DNA of 64,000 nucleotides from Planococcus versutus. GTDB lineage: Bacteria > Bacillota > Bacilli > Bacillales_A > Planococcaceae. This document shows positions 52,505 to 62,454 of the stretch, piece after piece. Under the pieces are notes generated by a model, which did not search any database, was not told the DNA's origin, and saw only the letters and a list, made by a program, of their open reading frames with translations. The position numbers and the translations under genes are program-made. Numbering within the stretch: position 1 is the stretch's first letter; each line of letters opens with the position of its first letter. The stretch covers positions 2,768,001 through 2,832,000 of the forward strand of contig NZ_CP016540.2 of NCBI RefSeq assembly GCF_001186155.3, in the 5' to 3' direction.

Positions 52505-53321
52505 AGTTTTTATCCGTGAAAAAATTTGGCAAGTCACTCGCTTTCATCGAAAAATCGGCAGACCTTTTATCAATAAATGATTGAATGCCTTCATTCGCAT
52601 CCGCGTTTTGTCCAGCCCAATATAAAAATTTAGATTCTATTAAATGGGATGCAATAGGGTGACTTTGCCCCATCATTTTCCATAGTAATTGACGTGTAAA
52701 ACTATTTGAAGTTGCTGCCGTATTCTCTACAATATCTCGGGCAATTTCAATGGCTTTCGCAAGCGGGTCTTCCGATTCGTATTGCATCAACCCCGTCTCC
52801 ACAGATTCTGCAGTCGGTATGTATCGACCCGTCAAAGTCCATTCAAGCGCTTTACCAATCCCTACAAGTTTCGGTAAAAACCATCCTGAAGCCGCTTCAG
52901 GTCCGATACCTCGACGACCAAATACAAAGCCGATTTTCGTATCTTTTTTTACAATCCGAATATCCATTGGCAATGTCATCGTCATTCCAATTCCTACAGC
53001 TGGTCCATTAATCGCTGCAATAATCGGTTTATTAACTTCGTACACTTGAAGGCTTACTTGACCGCCAAGATCTCTGTAGTCTTCTGAAGATTGTTCTGAC
53101 GAAAAAGTTGAACCGCCTTCAGACAAATCCATCCCTGCACAAAAAGCTCGTCCACTACCAGTTACTATAATGACGCGTACATCGTCGTTGAAATTGACAT
53201 TTTTATAAAAATGCAACAACTCATCGTTCATTTTTTCTGTATAGGCATTCATGTGATCAGGACGGTTTAAGGTCAACGTTAAAATTCCATTTTGCAGCTC
53301 TGTTTTAATTGTTTCGTACAA
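52503..53321 (-). CDS. Enoyl-CoA hydratase/isomerase family protein
   Basis: A 272-residue crotonase-fold enzyme. It shows LTLNRPDHMNAYTEKM (N-terminus), oxyanion-hole GSGRAFCAGMDLSEGG and the AAINGPAVGIGMTMTLPMDIRI stretch where catalytic residues usually lie. One likely catalytic Glu is in RRGIGPEAASGWFLP. Last gene of the operon acyl-CoA dehydrogenase, thiolase, nitronate monooxygenase, hydratase. The start is TTG at 53321 with AAGGAGTGAAACGGC upstream, overlapping the preceding gene's end by 17 bases. Confidence 0.88.
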   Translation of the reverse strand: MYETIKTELQNGILTLTLNRPDHMNAYTEKMNDELLHFYKNVNFNDDVRVIIVTGSGRAFCAGMDLSEGGSTFSSEQSSEDYRDLGGQVSLQVYEVNKPIIAAINGPAVGIGMTMTLPMDIRIVKKDTKIGFVFGRRGIGPEAASGWFLPKLVGIGKALEWTLTGRYIPTAESVETGLMQYESEDPLAKAIEIARDIVENTAATSNSFTRQLLWKMMGQSHPIASHLIESKFLYWAGQNADANEGIQSFIDKRSADFSMKASDLPNFFTDKN

Positions 53322-54206
53322 GCCGTTTCACTCCTTCCTCATATTCAGTAAGCAGTTGGTCGACTATTTCCTTCGTCGTCTGCCGCTTGGTGATGGTTGT
53401 GACACCTTGACCCGCTGACCAAATGTCTCGCCACGCTTTTGCATTTACTAAATGAGACAAGTCAATATCCTCTTTGGGTTTCAACGACTTCGGGTCGATT
53501 CCTTGTTTCACTAAACTCGGAATTAATAGATTAGCTGGTACTCCACTAAACGAACTGGTGTACAGAATATCTTCAACAGACGAGTCAATAACCATTTGTT
53601 TGTAGTCATCCGGTGTATTACTTTCTTCTGCTACTAAAAAACGGGTGCCCATATAAGCATAATCTGCTCCCATTAGTTTAGCTGCAGCAATGTCTGCACC
53701 TGTAGACAATGTTCCTGCTAAAATAATCGTTTTATCATAAAACTCTTTAACCGCCGCAATAAAGGCAAACGGATTAATCGTCCCACCGTGACCACCAGCT
53801 CCAGCGCAAACGAGAATCAGCCCATCCACTCCAGTCGCCGCTGCTTTTTTAGCGTGCTTTACATTAGCAACATCCGAATAGACCATCCCCCATAAGCATG
53901 AACTACTTCAATAACATCTGCCGGTGAACCAAGTGAGGTAATTACAATTGGTGGCTCGTATTGACGAATCAATTCGAAGTCCTCTTCGTAGCGCTTATTA
54001 GAACCGCGATGACAAATGAAGTTTACGGCCCATGGCTTGTCGCCAAGTGTTTCTTTAATCTCTTTTAGCCAGGCTGCACAAGTTTCTGCTGGTCGTGCAT
54101 TGAGTAAAGGAAAACTTCCAATTACACCCGCAGTTGATGCTTCGATTACCATGGCTGGAGTTGACACTAAAAACATAGGCGACACAATGACAGGCAGCTT
54201 AAGCAT
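53305..54206 (-). pseudogene. Nitronate monooxygenase (2-nitropropane dioxygenase family), frameshifted
   Basis: Two adjoining frames together match one FMN-dependent nitronate monooxygenase of about 300 residues. The first (54206 to 53859) gives the N-terminal barrel half (VIVSPMFLVSTPAMVIEAS; GDKPWAVNFICHRG). The second (53886 to 53305) resumes with MVYSDVANVKHAKKAA and carries the FMN-site GAGGHGG. The break lies at a run of five Cs (53887-53891); one lost base would restore the frame. It may be a real mutation or a sequencing error in the homopolymer. The 5' end overlaps the thiolase gene. Confidence 0.82.
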
Positions 54207-55380
54207 GTTCAATCACCACCGCAATTCCTTGACCTCCTCCAATACACAAACTTGCCACACCGTATTTACCTCCACGACGTTTCAATTCATACGCAAGAGA
54301 TAATAAAATACGCGCACCACTTGCGCCGACTGGATGACCTAGTGCAATTGCGCCGCCGTTGACGTTTACTTTCTCTCGATCTAATCCAAGTTCTTTTTCT
54401 ACTGCCAAATATTGCGCCGCGAATGCTTCATTAACCTCAAACAAATCAATATCAGCAACAGTCAACTCTGCACGTTTTAATGCTTGTTTAATCGCTGGCA
54501 CCGGTCCAATACCCATAATGGTTGGGTCTACGCCGACGACACCCCACGAGACAATACGCGCCATTGGTTTTAAATTGTGTTTGCTTACGGCCGCTTCGCT
54601 TGCTACAACGAGTGAAGCCGCTCCGTCATTTATACCTGAAGCGTTTCCAGCTGTTACCGTTCCTTCTTTTTTAAATGAAGGACGAAGTTTGGCTAGAGCT
54701 TCTTCATTTGCGTCTGGTTTTATATGTTCATCTTTGTCGACAACTAACACACCTTTACGCGTTGTCACATTCATTGCTACAATTTCTTCTGCAAATCTCC
54801 CAGATTCGACTGCTTGTGTAGCTCGTTGATTGGATTGCACAGAAAAGGCATCTTGCTCTTCACGCGAAATATTGTATTGCTCTGCCAGTTTTTCGGCAGT
54901 CATGCCCATCCCACTTCCTGTATATTGGTCCGTCAACGTCGCCGTTAACATATCTTCAAATTGCAAATTGCCCATTTTAGATTTGCTAAAGCGCTGATCA
55001 AAATTGGCATACGGAGACATTGACATGTTCTCAGTACCTCCAGCCAATACCAATTCCGCTTCACCTAGTAAGATGTGTTGTGCTGCTGTCACAACAGCTT
55101 GTGCACCTGATCCACATAACCGATTTAACGTGAGCGCTGGAACTTCTTTTGGCACACCTGCTTTTAATCCAATATGACGGGCTAAGTAAGCGCTATTCAC
55201 GCTAGATTGAATAACATTTCCGTAAAAAACATGGTTGATGTCTTCTGCTTTTACATTTGAGCGTTTTAACGCCTCAACTGCTGTAGCTGCTCCAAGTTCA
55301 GTCGCATCGGTTGTCGCAAGCGATCCGCCAAAGCCGCCAAAAGCCGTTCTGGCTCCGTCTATTAAGTAAACATTATTCAT
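54199..55380 (-). CDS. Acetyl-CoA acyltransferase (thiolase)
   Basis: A 393-residue thiolase. Nucleophile Cys89 (NRLCGSGAQ), His349 (GGAIALGHPVGASG) and the second catalytic Cys379 (ASLCIGGGQG) are all present, and length is typical. It carries out the thiolytic last step of beta-oxidation or the reverse condensation; direction is not told by sequence. It sits between the acyl-CoA dehydrogenase and the broken nitronate monooxygenase gene, supporting a degradative role. Confidence 0.93.
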   Translation of the reverse strand: MNNVYLIDGARTAFGGFGGSLATTDATELGAATAVEALKRSNVKAEDINHVFYGNVIQSSVNSAYLARHIGLKAGVPKEVPALTLNRLCGSGAQAVVTAAQHILLGEAELVLAGGTENMSMSPYANFDQRFSKSKMGNLQFEDMLTATLTDQYTGSGMGMTAEKLAEQYNISREEQDAFSVQSNQRATQAVESGRFAEEIVAMNVTTRKGVLVVDKDEHIKPDANEEALAKLRPSFKKEGTVTAGNASGINDGAASLVVASEAAVSKHNLKPMARIVSWGVVGVDPTIMGIGPVPAIKQALKRAELTVADIDLFEVNEAFAAQYLAVEKELGLDREKVNVNGGAIALGHPVGASGARILLSLAYELKRRGGKYGVASLCIGGGQGIAVVIEHA

Positions 55381-55408
55381 AATGTCGTTTCCCCTTTGCT
55401 ATCGTCAT

Positions 55409-56632
55409 TCATTTATTCAAACTACCCTTCAATTGCTCACTCAACTCTAGCCGACCAACGTCTCGAATATGCACTTGATCGGGACCATCAACTAAACGTA
55501 ATGCGCGAGCATTGGCGTAATGTGCAGCTAATGGGAAATCTTCTGTTAAGCCGGCTCCGCCGAACACTTGAATGGCACGGTCAATAACATTTTGTGCAAC
55601 ACGAGGAACCGCAACTTTAATCATGGCTATTTCTTTGCGAGCTGATTTTGCACCTTCTATATCTATTTTATGAGTTGCATGTAGCGTAAGAAGGCGCGCT
55701 TGTTCGATTTCAATTCGACTTTCGGCAATGATTTCTTTGATGACATCTTTCTCTGCCAAACTTGAACCGAATGCCTCTCTACTATCAGCTCTTTTACACA
55801 ATAGCTCTAGCGCTCGCTCAGCAGCTCCGATTGCACGCATGCAATGATGTATCCGTCCCGGTCCCAAACGTCCTTGAGCGATTTCAAAGCCACGTCCTTC
55901 GCCAAGTAAAATGTTCGATGCTGGCACACGCACATTATTATAATGAACTTCGGCATGTCCTTGTGGTGCATCATCATAGCCAAATACAGTTAATGGGCGA
56001 ATAATTTCTATACCTGGTGTATCAAAAGGCACTAAAATCATTGACTGTTGCTGATCTTTCGCAGCATTTGGATCTGTTTTCCCCATGACAATTGCAATTT
56101 TACAGCGCGGATCCATGGCTCCGGTCGTCCACCATTTTTTCGCATTGACGACGTATTCGTCACCGTCACGGACGATGCTACTTTGAATATTCGTTGCATC
56201 TGAAGAAGCCACAGCGGGCTCTGTCATCGAAAAACAAGAACGAATTTTTCCATCTAGTAACGGCTCAAGCCATTGTTTTTTTTGTTCTTCTGTCCCGTAT
56301 TTAACGAATACTTCCATGTTCCCAGTGTCCGGTGCATTACAATTAAATAACTCCGGTGCAATCAAGGATCGTCCCATAATTTCACATAGATGCGAATAGT
56401 CATAATTAGATAAACCAGCTCCATATTCCGGATGGTCTAAAAATAAATTCCATAAGCCTTGCTTTTTTGCCTTTTCCTTCAATTCATTTATAATGGGCGG
56501 AATCGTCCAACGATTTTCTGCATCTTTGAGGTATTTTTCTACTGTGGCTTCATTTGGATAAACATAGTCATCCATGAATGATAATAGTTTCTCTCGTAAA
56601 GTTTCAGCCTTTGGTGATAATTCCTTAAGCAT
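55409..56632 (-). CDS. Acyl-CoA dehydrogenase
   Basis: A 407-residue FAD enzyme that forms the alpha-beta double bond in acyl-CoA. Domains run N-terminal helical, middle beta ([29 protein letters not shown]) and C-terminal helical ([45 protein letters not shown]). First gene of the beta-oxidation-like operon. The start follows GGGGGAAGGTAA. Confidence 0.93.
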   Translation of the reverse strand: MLKELSPKAETLREKLLSFMDDYVYPNEATVEKYLKDAENRWTIPPIINELKEKAKKQGLWNLFLDHPEYGAGLSNYDYSHLCEIMGRSLIAPELFNCNAPDTGNMEVFVKYGTEEQKKQWLEPLLDGKIRSCFSMTEPAVASSDATNIQSSIVRDGDEYVVNAKKWWTTGAMDPRCKIAIVMGKTDPNAAKDQQQSMILVPFDTPGIEIIRPLTVFGYDDAPQGHAEVHYNNVRVPASNILLGEGRGFEIAQGRLGPGRIHHCMRAIGAAERALELLCKRADSREAFGSSLAEKDVIKEIIAESRIEIEQARLLTLHATHKIDIEGAKSARKEIAMIKVAVPRVAQNVIDRAIQVFGGAGLTEDFPLAAHYANARALRLVDGPDQVHIRDVGRLELSEQLKGSLNK

Positions 56633-56814
56633 TTACCTTCCCCCAATGTCCCTATGTATTTTCAAACTACAATTAATACTTTGTTTTACTAATTAAAAAC
56701 TTCACTCTACCACTTTCAATAGTCAGAATAGTCGTGCTACTTATTCAAAATTAGTATAGTTGTTCTATTTTTCAATTACAAGCTATGGAGCCTAAAACTA
56801 GAATTTTTCCCCAT

Positions 56815-56851
56815 AAAAAAAGATGCTCTGAATTTCTCAGAGCATCTTTCT
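56815..56851 (-). terminator. Terminator of yeeI
   Basis: AAGATGCTCTGA and TCAGAGCATCTT, with T-run on the minus strand. Confidence 0.85.
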
Positions 56852-56854
56852 TTA

Positions 56855-57574
56855 TTATTCTTCTAAATCTACGTTGTGATAAACCTGTTGGACATCTTCT
56901 AGATCTTCAAGAGCATCAATCATTTTCTCAAATTGCTCTTGCGCATCTTCAGGCAATGGCAGTTCATTTTGAGCAAGCATCGTTAATTCAGCTACTGTAA
57001 ACTCTGTAATGCCGGCATTTTTAAAGGCTTCTTGAACTAAATGAAATTGATCAGGTTCTGCATAGACAATAACTCCGTCTTCTTCTTCCATAATGTCACG
57101 CAAGTCAATGTCCGCTTCCATCATTAACTCAAGAACTTCGTCAGCTGTTTTGCCTTCAATACCAAATACCGCTGTGTGATCGAACATATAAGCAACCGAA
57201 CCACTGACGCCCATATTGCCTCCGTTTTTGCCAAAAGCAGCACGGACGTCTGAAGCCGTGCGGTTCACATTATTCGTTAACGTATCTACGATAACCATCG
57301 AGCCGTTTGGTCCAAATCCTTCATAGCGTAATTCGTCAAAGCTTTCTTCCGATCCGCCTTTAGCTTTGTCCACTGCTCGGTCGATGATTGCTCTCGGGAT
57401 GCTATACGTTTTTGCTCGTTCCAACACTACTTTTAAAGCTTGGTTCGATTCTGGATCTGGTTCACCTTGTTTGGCTGCTACATATATTTCTCGTCCGAAT
57501 TTCGCGTAAATTCGGCTTGTGTTGGCATCTTTAGATGCCTTTTTTTCTTTAATATTATTCCATTTGCGTCCCAT
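56855..57574 (-). CDS. yeeI: YebC/PmpR-family protein, YeeI type
   Basis: A 239-residue member of the YebC/TACO1 family; very similar over its whole length to B. subtilis YeeI as I recall it ([40 protein letters not shown], then a C-terminal ending in YHNVDLEE). The family was first described as transcriptional regulators; several members are now tied to translation, relieving stalled ribosomes. Soluble, three-domain, no membrane segment. It is monocistronic with its own terminator. Confidence 0.93.
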   Translation of the reverse strand: MGRKWNNIKEKKASKDANTSRIYAKFGREIYVAAKQGEPDPESNQALKVVLERAKTYSIPRAIIDRAVDKAKGGSEESFDELRYEGFGPNGSMVIVDTLTNNVNRTASDVRAAFGKNGGNMGVSGSVAYMFDHTAVFGIEGKTADEVLELMMEADIDLRDIMEEEDGVIVYAEPDQFHLVQEAFKNAGITEFTVAELTMLAQNELPLPEDAQEQFEKMIDALEDLEDVQQVYHNVDLEE

Positions 57575-58008
57575 TCAATTTCCTTCTCTCTATAATGTCT
57601 TACACTAGATAATAGTCACTATCTACTATTATAGTACAAATCATTTAAATGTAACGTATTTTGCAGTTAAAAAAAGCAGTTTTTATCCATTTAAAGGATA
57701 ATTCCTTTCAATTTGAAGTGAGATTGTAGAGTCGCTTTAGTTTAATTAATAAGGAGCTTGTTCAGAGACATCGGGATGATTGATTTCAACTTCTTTAAAT
57801 GACTCTTGCTGAAATTTTTTAGTAATGGTTCACTGTTTGGCATTTAAATTATCAATGGCAAGAAGTCAAACGCTGTTTCAGCTTCTTGCCTTTACCGCAC
57901 TGAGAACTCTTTCATTTTCAGTGACAGTTCATTGAACCTCTATATTTCAAGATGTGTTTCCAGTACACTTGAGTTTAGTAAAGAGAGTATCAGGAGGAGC
58001 TTACATCG
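57575..58008. other. Intergenic stretch with one hairpin
   Basis: About 430 AT-rich bases. The only clear structure is a hairpin at 57857-57890 (GGCAAGAAG with CTTCTTGCC, 16-base loop containing a nested GCTG/CAGC). No T-run follows. I see no coding remnant or known RNA. Confidence 0.5.
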
Positions 58009-58797
58009 ATGATTAAAGCGATTTTTTTTGATTTGGATGATACATTGTTATGGGACAAGAAAAGTGTAAAAAAAGCGTTTCAAGAAACATGCCGTTTAGC
58101 CGAAGAATTAACAGGTGAATCTTGTGCCAATTTAGAAGAAGCAGTAAGAGCTGCAGCAACCGAACTGTATTCAGGTTACGATACACATGACTTTACAAAA
58201 ATGATTGGCATTAATCCTTTTGAAGGACTATGGGGAACTTTTGACGATACAGGACCAGATTTTCAAAAGATGAAAACACTTGTCCCAATTTATCGTCAAG
58301 ACGCATGGGCGCTTGGCTTGGCAAAAATCGGTATTGAAAATAGCACCGATATCGGTAGTCAACTAGCTGATTACTTTCCAGAAGCGCGAAAAAGAAATCC
58401 TGTACTATATGAAGAAAGCTTAGACGTACTAGCAGATTTGAAAGAGCATTATCAGTTGCTTTTATTGACTAATGGTTCGCCAAGCTTACAGCAACTCAAA
58501 CTGGAAATCACACCTGAAATCGCTCCTTATTTCGATCACATCATCGTGTCTGGTGCATTTGGCAAAGGAAAACCAGACCCTGACATTTTCTATCACGCTT
58601 TATCTAAATTCGACTTTACCACCGACGAAGTATTGATGGTCGGAGATAATTTAATGACCGATATTATCGGTGCCGGAAAAGTAGGTATCCGCTCTGTTTG
58701 GATCAACCGTGAACAAAAAGCTCCGCATGAAACCATCATTCCGACATATGAAATCCAGCATTTAGAAGAATTGCTTCAACTGCTAGAACAACTTTAA
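58009..58797 (+). CDS. HAD-superfamily hydrolase
   Basis: A 262-residue phosphatase-like protein. Motif I FFDLDDTLL (Asp8, Asp10), motif II LLTNGSPS, motif III lysine in FGKGKPDPDIF, and motif IV VGDNLMTDIIGAG. A helical cap is inserted at about residues 20-100, making it a class C1 HAD like many Bacillus YfnB-type proteins. The substrate is unknown. The start follows AGGAGGAGCTTACATCG. A terminator at 58833-58872 follows. Confidence 0.88.
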   Translation: MIKAIFFDLDDTLLWDKKSVKKAFQETCRLAEELTGESCANLEEAVRAAATELYSGYDTHDFTKMIGINPFEGLWGTFDDTGPDFQKMKTLVPIYRQDAWALGLAKIGIENSTDIGSQLADYFPEARKRNPVLYEESLDVLADLKEHYQLLLLTNGSPSLQQLKLEITPEIAPYFDHIIVSGAFGKGKPDPDIFYHALSKFDFTTDEVLMVGDNLMTDIIGAGKVGIRSVWINREQKAPHETIIPTYEIQHLEELLQLLEQL

Positions 58798-58832
58798 TGG
58801 AAAAGAGTCTATTCCATGAGTTTCTTAATAAA

Positions 58833-58872
58833 AATGGTAGAGAATGTTTTTGATTTTTCTCTATCATTTTTT
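58833..58872 (+). terminator. Terminator of the HAD hydrolase gene
   Basis: AATGGTAGAGAA and TTCTCTATCATT with a T-run. Confidence 0.75.
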
Positions 58873-58907
58873 GCTTTCTATACAATTGAAGAATAGGCTG
58901 ATTGAAA

Positions 58908-59015
58908 TGGAGGCGGCGACTCCAGCGGAAACAGTGCGAGCCGGAGCTACTGGACTGAGCAGAGCGAGGGAAGCAGCAGAGGCCGTACCCGCGGAAAGCG
59001 TCCGCCGCAATGGAA
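58908..59015. repeat. GC-rich intergenic repeat element
   Basis: About 108 bases starting GGAGGCGGCGACTCCAGCGG and ending CGCGGAAAGCGTCCGCCGC. The ends are partly complementary (GGCGGCG against CGTCCGCC). Its base composition is far above the surroundings. Such elements are widespread between genes in Bacillaceae and Planococcaceae (general recollection, not searched). It does not match the 123-bp repeat beyond GACTCCAGCG. Confidence 0.6.
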
Positions 59016-59040
59016 ATTAGACATCCTTTCCTGGAATACC

Positions 59041-59085
59041 AAAAGGGCTATCACCAAAAGTTATCTTTTGGGACAGCCCTTCTGT
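59041..59085 (-). terminator. Terminator of serA
   Basis: AAAGGGCTATC and its partner ending in GACAGCCCTT, extended by CCAAAAG/CTTTTGG, form a long hairpin beyond the serA stop. Confidence 0.8.
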
Positions 59086-59088
59086 TTG

Positions 59089-60675
59089 TTATAAGTTGAT
59101 AGGTGTGACTCCTTGAATTTCCTCTAAGTTCCCTAGTTGTTCTAAACTACTTGTTTCTGCAGGTTTATCAATAGACAACATCATAATCGCATCTCCGCCC
59201 ACAATAGAACGCCCTACTTGCATCGTTGCAATATTGACATTTTCTTGCCCAAGCAAAGTTCCAACACGTCCGATGACACCCGGTCGATCATTGTGGCGAA
59301 CATACAAAAGATGTCCCTCTGGCACAACATCCACTAAATAATCATCTACTTTAACAATACGTGCTCCTTGTCCATTTAATAAGGTCCCAGCTGCTTTTCT
59401 AATACCTTCTGCTGTTTTTATTTCCACAGTGATTAAGTTCGTAAACCCTTTCGATTCTGTAGTCTTTTGTTCGGTAACAACAATGCCTTTTTGATTTGCT
59501 AAATATAAAGCATTTACATTATTAACTTGTTTTCCAAGATGACGTTTTAACATGCCTTTTAACATATTGCGCGTTAAAGGTCTTACATCCATGTTGGCTA
59601 ACTCACCAGCGTAACGAACGGTAACTTCTTCTGCAGTGGCATCTATTAAATCGGTTAGAAAAGTACCAAGTCGCTCTGACAAATCAAAATAAGGCTCGAT
59701 TTTCTTCATAATTTCTTTTGGCACAGATGGAAGATTCACTGAATTGCGTACAGTTCCAGTCGTAAAGTAGCTGACTACGTCCATACTAACATCGACTGCT
59801 ACGCTTTCTTGTGCTTCAAACGTGCTGGCACCTAAATGAGGTGTTGCGATAACCTCAGGTAAATCCAATAAGCGAAAATCAACCATCGGCTCTTGTTCAA
59901 AAACATCAAGTGCGGCTCCAGCAACTTTTCCTGATTTCACAGCGTCGTACAACGCGTTTTCATCGATAATTCCACCACGTGCACAATTAACAATTTGCAC
60001 ACCATCTTTCATGATTTCAAATGCTTGTTTGTTAATCAAATGCTTGGTTTCTTTTAGCAGTGGCGTATGAACCGTGACAAAGTCGGCTACTTTTAAGACA
60101 TCTTCTACAGAACCAAAATCGACTCCTAGCTTTTCCGCTCTTTCGGCCGTTAAAAAAGGATCATAGGCAATGACGTTCATTCGCTGTCCTTTTGCGCGCG
60201 CTGCTACTTCTTGACCGATTCTTCCAAATCCCACAACTCCAAGCGTTTTGTTTTTTAATTCAACGCCTACGAAAGATTTTCGGTCCCATTGCTGATTGCG
60301 CAGTGCATGAAATGCTTGAGGAATTTTACGAGCCATTGACATAATCATTGCCATTGTATGCTCAGCCGCTGAGTTGGTATTGCCATCTGGTGCATTGACT
60401 ACGATAATGCCATATTCCGTTGCTGCTTCTAAATCAATATTATCAACACCAACTCCTGCACGCCCAATAATTTTTAAATTAGACGCTTTCTCGATTAATT
60501 CGCGTGTCACTTGCGTTTGACTTCTAACGATTAAAGCGTCGAATCCATCGATCCGATCTGCTAATTGCTCCGGCGTTAAATTGGTTTCCATAACAATGTT
60601 TACACCGTTTGCCTGACGTAAAGGATAAATTCCATCTTCACTAAGTGGATCACTAATAAGAATATGAAAAGTCAT
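59089..60675 (-). CDS. serA: D-3-phosphoglycerate dehydrogenase
   Basis: First enzyme of serine synthesis: oxidises 3-phosphoglycerate to phosphohydroxypyruvate with NAD. The 528-residue long-form enzyme has the Rossmann motif GFGRIG (149-154), catalytic Arg233 (NCARGGI), Glu262 and His280 (TPHLGAS). An intervening domain (about 320-440) and a C-terminal ACT domain (about 455-528, [13 protein letters not shown]) usually allow serine feedback. It overlaps the aminotransferase gene as ATGA, so both lie downstream of the same serine T-box leader. Confidence 0.95.
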   Translation of the reverse strand: MTFHILISDPLSEDGIYPLRQANGVNIVMETNLTPEQLADRIDGFDALIVRSQTQVTRELIEKASNLKIIGRAGVGVDNIDLEAATEYGIIVVNAPDGNTNSAAEHTMAMIMSMARKIPQAFHALRNQQWDRKSFVGVELKNKTLGVVGFGRIGQEVAARAKGQRMNVIAYDPFLTAERAEKLGVDFGSVEDVLKVADFVTVHTPLLKETKHLINKQAFEIMKDGVQIVNCARGGIIDENALYDAVKSGKVAGAALDVFEQEPMVDFRLLDLPEVIATPHLGASTFEAQESVAVDVSMDVVSYFTTGTVRNSVNLPSVPKEIMKKIEPYFDLSERLGTFLTDLIDATAEEVTVRYAGELANMDVRPLTRNMLKGMLKRHLGKQVNNVNALYLANQKGIVVTEQKTTESKGFTNLITVEIKTAEGIRKAAGTLLNGQGARIVKVDDYLVDVVPEGHLLYVRHNDRPGVIGRVGTLLGQENVNIATMQVGRSIVGGDAIMMLSIDKPAETSSLEQLGNLEEIQGVTPINL

Positions 60676-61835
60676 TTCGTTTTCTCTCCTTCTGTCAAAT
60701 AAACGTGCTGTGCAGCCGCAACGCCTTTACCTAATTCGATTTTTTTCCCTACTTTTACTAAGCCAATTTCAATTGCTGCAATTGCTTGCAGCATGTCTGC
60801 TGGAGAACAATAACCCATATGGCCAATACGGAAAATCTTTTTCGCTAAAGGTCCTTGACCCCCTGCTACTTCCAAAGCAAATTCTTCTTTCATGACTTTA
60901 CGGAATTTTTCAGCATCAAAGTCAGTCGGCTTTGCAGCTGTGACGGTTGGTGATGCATCTTTGTCAAGAGTCAGCAAAGGTATATCTAATGCGCCAAATG
61001 CTGCACGAGTCATATCTTTCATCAGCCGGTGTCTTTTATATACTTGGTCCAGTCCTTCTTCTTCTAACAATTGAAGTACTTGTTGTAAACCAAACATAAT
61101 TGATAAAGCTGGAGTAAAAGGTGTTGTATCTATTAATAGATTATCGCGATGCTTTTTAAGATCCAAATAGAATCTAGGCTGAGGATTGGCTTCGATTTTC
61201 TTCCATGCCCGTTCGCTGGCTGCGATAAATGATAGTCCTGCTGGAAGCATAAAAGCTTTTTGTGAACCCGTTACCACAACGTCAATTCCCCAGTTGTCCA
61301 TCTCGGTTTCTGTTCCCGCTACACAAGAAACACCATCCACGACTATAAGAGCAGTTGAGACTTCTTTTACAGCCGCCGCCAACTCTTTAATGGGATTTAA
61401 CACACCCGTAGATGTCTCACAAAACGTTGAAAACACAACTGTGATTTCAGGATGCTCCAAAAGAAATTTTTTAACCGCTTCTGGGTCTACAGCTAACCCC
61501 CACTCGACTTCGAAAATATGAGTTTGAATGCTATATGACTGACAAATCTTCGAAAACCGCTCTCCAAATGCGCCTGTTACAAGAACCAGTACTTCTTCAC
61601 CTGGTTCAACCGTATTTACTACAGCTGCTTCAAGTCCTGCTGTTCCACTACCAGTCAAAATGATGACTTCTTGCGTCGTTCCAAAAACGCGCTTTAGTCT
61701 TGGTCGGATATCTCGAATCATGTCAGATGTACTTTGTCCACGGTGTCCAATCATTGGTTGCGCCATCGCGCGTTGCACGCTTGGTGGGATTGGCGTTGGT
61801 CCTGGGATCCGTAAAATTTGTTTGTCTGTCAGCAT
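60672..61835 (-). CDS. Class V aminotransferase (serine-pyruvate/alanine-glyoxylate type), probable phosphoserine aminotransferase
   Basis: A 387-residue PLP enzyme of the AGXT/SGAT group. RIPGPTPIPPSVQRAM at the start, LTGSGTAGLEAAV near residue 65, and PLP lysine in VVTGSQKAFMLPAG. By family it could act on serine, alanine or phosphoserine. The operon with serA and the serine-type T-box make the phosphoserine aminotransferase step the best inference. ATG 61835 is chosen because the longer in-frame reading runs through the T-box terminator. GGAG lies 12 bases upstream, rather far. Confidence 0.8.
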   Translation of the reverse strand: MLTDKQILRIPGPTPIPPSVQRAMAQPMIGHRGQSTSDMIRDIRPRLKRVFGTTQEVIILTGSGTAGLEAAVVNTVEPGEEVLVLVTGAFGERFSKICQSYSIQTHIFEVEWGLAVDPEAVKKFLLEHPEITVVFSTFCETSTGVLNPIKELAAAVKEVSTALIVVDGVSCVAGTETEMDNWGIDVVVTGSQKAFMLPAGLSFIAASERAWKKIEANPQPRFYLDLKKHRDNLLIDTTPFTPALSIMFGLQQVLQLLEEEGLDQVYKRHRLMKDMTRAAFGALDIPLLTLDKDASPTVTAAKPTDFDAEKFRKVMKEEFALEVAGGQGPLAKKIFRIGHMGYCSPADMLQAIAAIEIGLVKVGKKIELGKGVAAAQHVYLTEGEKTK

Positions 61836-61895
61836 AATAATGTCATTCTCCTCTCGATTCTCCTGAGTTTGCAAGTAGTATCTGTTTGCCTTGAA

Positions 61896-62170
61896 GAAAA
61901 AAAAGACTCTTCTCCCCCTACATAAAGATGCAAGGGGCGAAGAGTCTTCTATTCGCGGTACCACCCTAATTCACTGTCGAAAACCGCCAGTCTCATTGGT
62001 TCACATGCGTAACGAGCACGAAGCGAATGGATTTACTGAGTTGTTCAATCCACCTATTCAGAAGTGCTACTAAATGCCGAAACCACTGATTCTCACCATC
62101 CATCAGTTCTCTTAGGATTTTCTAGCACAAAGCCTATCTCCATCAACATAGTTCACCTGTATTTAGAATT
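61896..62170 (-). promoter_or_regulatory. T-box riboswitch, serine-specific (specifier AGC)
   Basis: The minus-strand leader contains the T-box core AGGGTGGTACCGCG (61967-61954), stem I features (AGAGAACTGATGGATGGTGAGAATCAGT) and a terminator hairpin (61902-61948) with a T-run. The specifier-loop 3' side reads AGC followed by ACTTCTGAAT, which fits the usual pattern after a specifier codon; AGC (62068-62066) codes serine. Uncharged tRNA-Ser would favour read-through into the aminotransferase and serA. Confidence 0.9.
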
Positions 62171-62176
62171 GACTCC

Positions 62177-62205
62177 ATCATATACAGGCTAAAATTCATT
62201 GTCAA
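62177..62205 (-). promoter_or_regulatory. Sigma-A promoter of the T-box leader
   Basis: On the minus strand TTGACA (62205-62200), 17 bases, TATGAT (62182-62177). Spacing and -35 are ideal. Transcription should start near 62170. The remaining 249 bases to the next gene (62206-62454) show no feature. Confidence 0.8.
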
Positions 62206-62454
62206 TATATATTAAATAGTTAGTTTTCTTTGAAACCGTTCTCATTTTCCACAAACCTAGACGCCTCTAAGTACTTAAAAACAAAAAAATAATTACATAA
62301 TTTGATGAAATACATTAAGAGATCAGAAAAACAGATTCCAGCACTTTACCGAGTCTATTTAATTCCGTCCGTTCTATTAAAGAGAAAAATACTTGATTTT
62401 TATTCACTAGTTTTATTTTCGGAAACTTATGACTGGGTTTTTTCTTATAGCAAT

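Noticed and set aside
56726..56746. Imperfect inverted repeat GAATAGT...ACTTATTC upstream of the acyl-CoA dehydrogenase operon as a possible FadR-type site
   Set aside because: Arms differ in length and the match to the Bacillus FadR box is poor.
57770..57812. AAGGAG followed by a very short frame (MIDFNFFK)
   Set aside because: Eight codons, no conservation evidence; likely chance.
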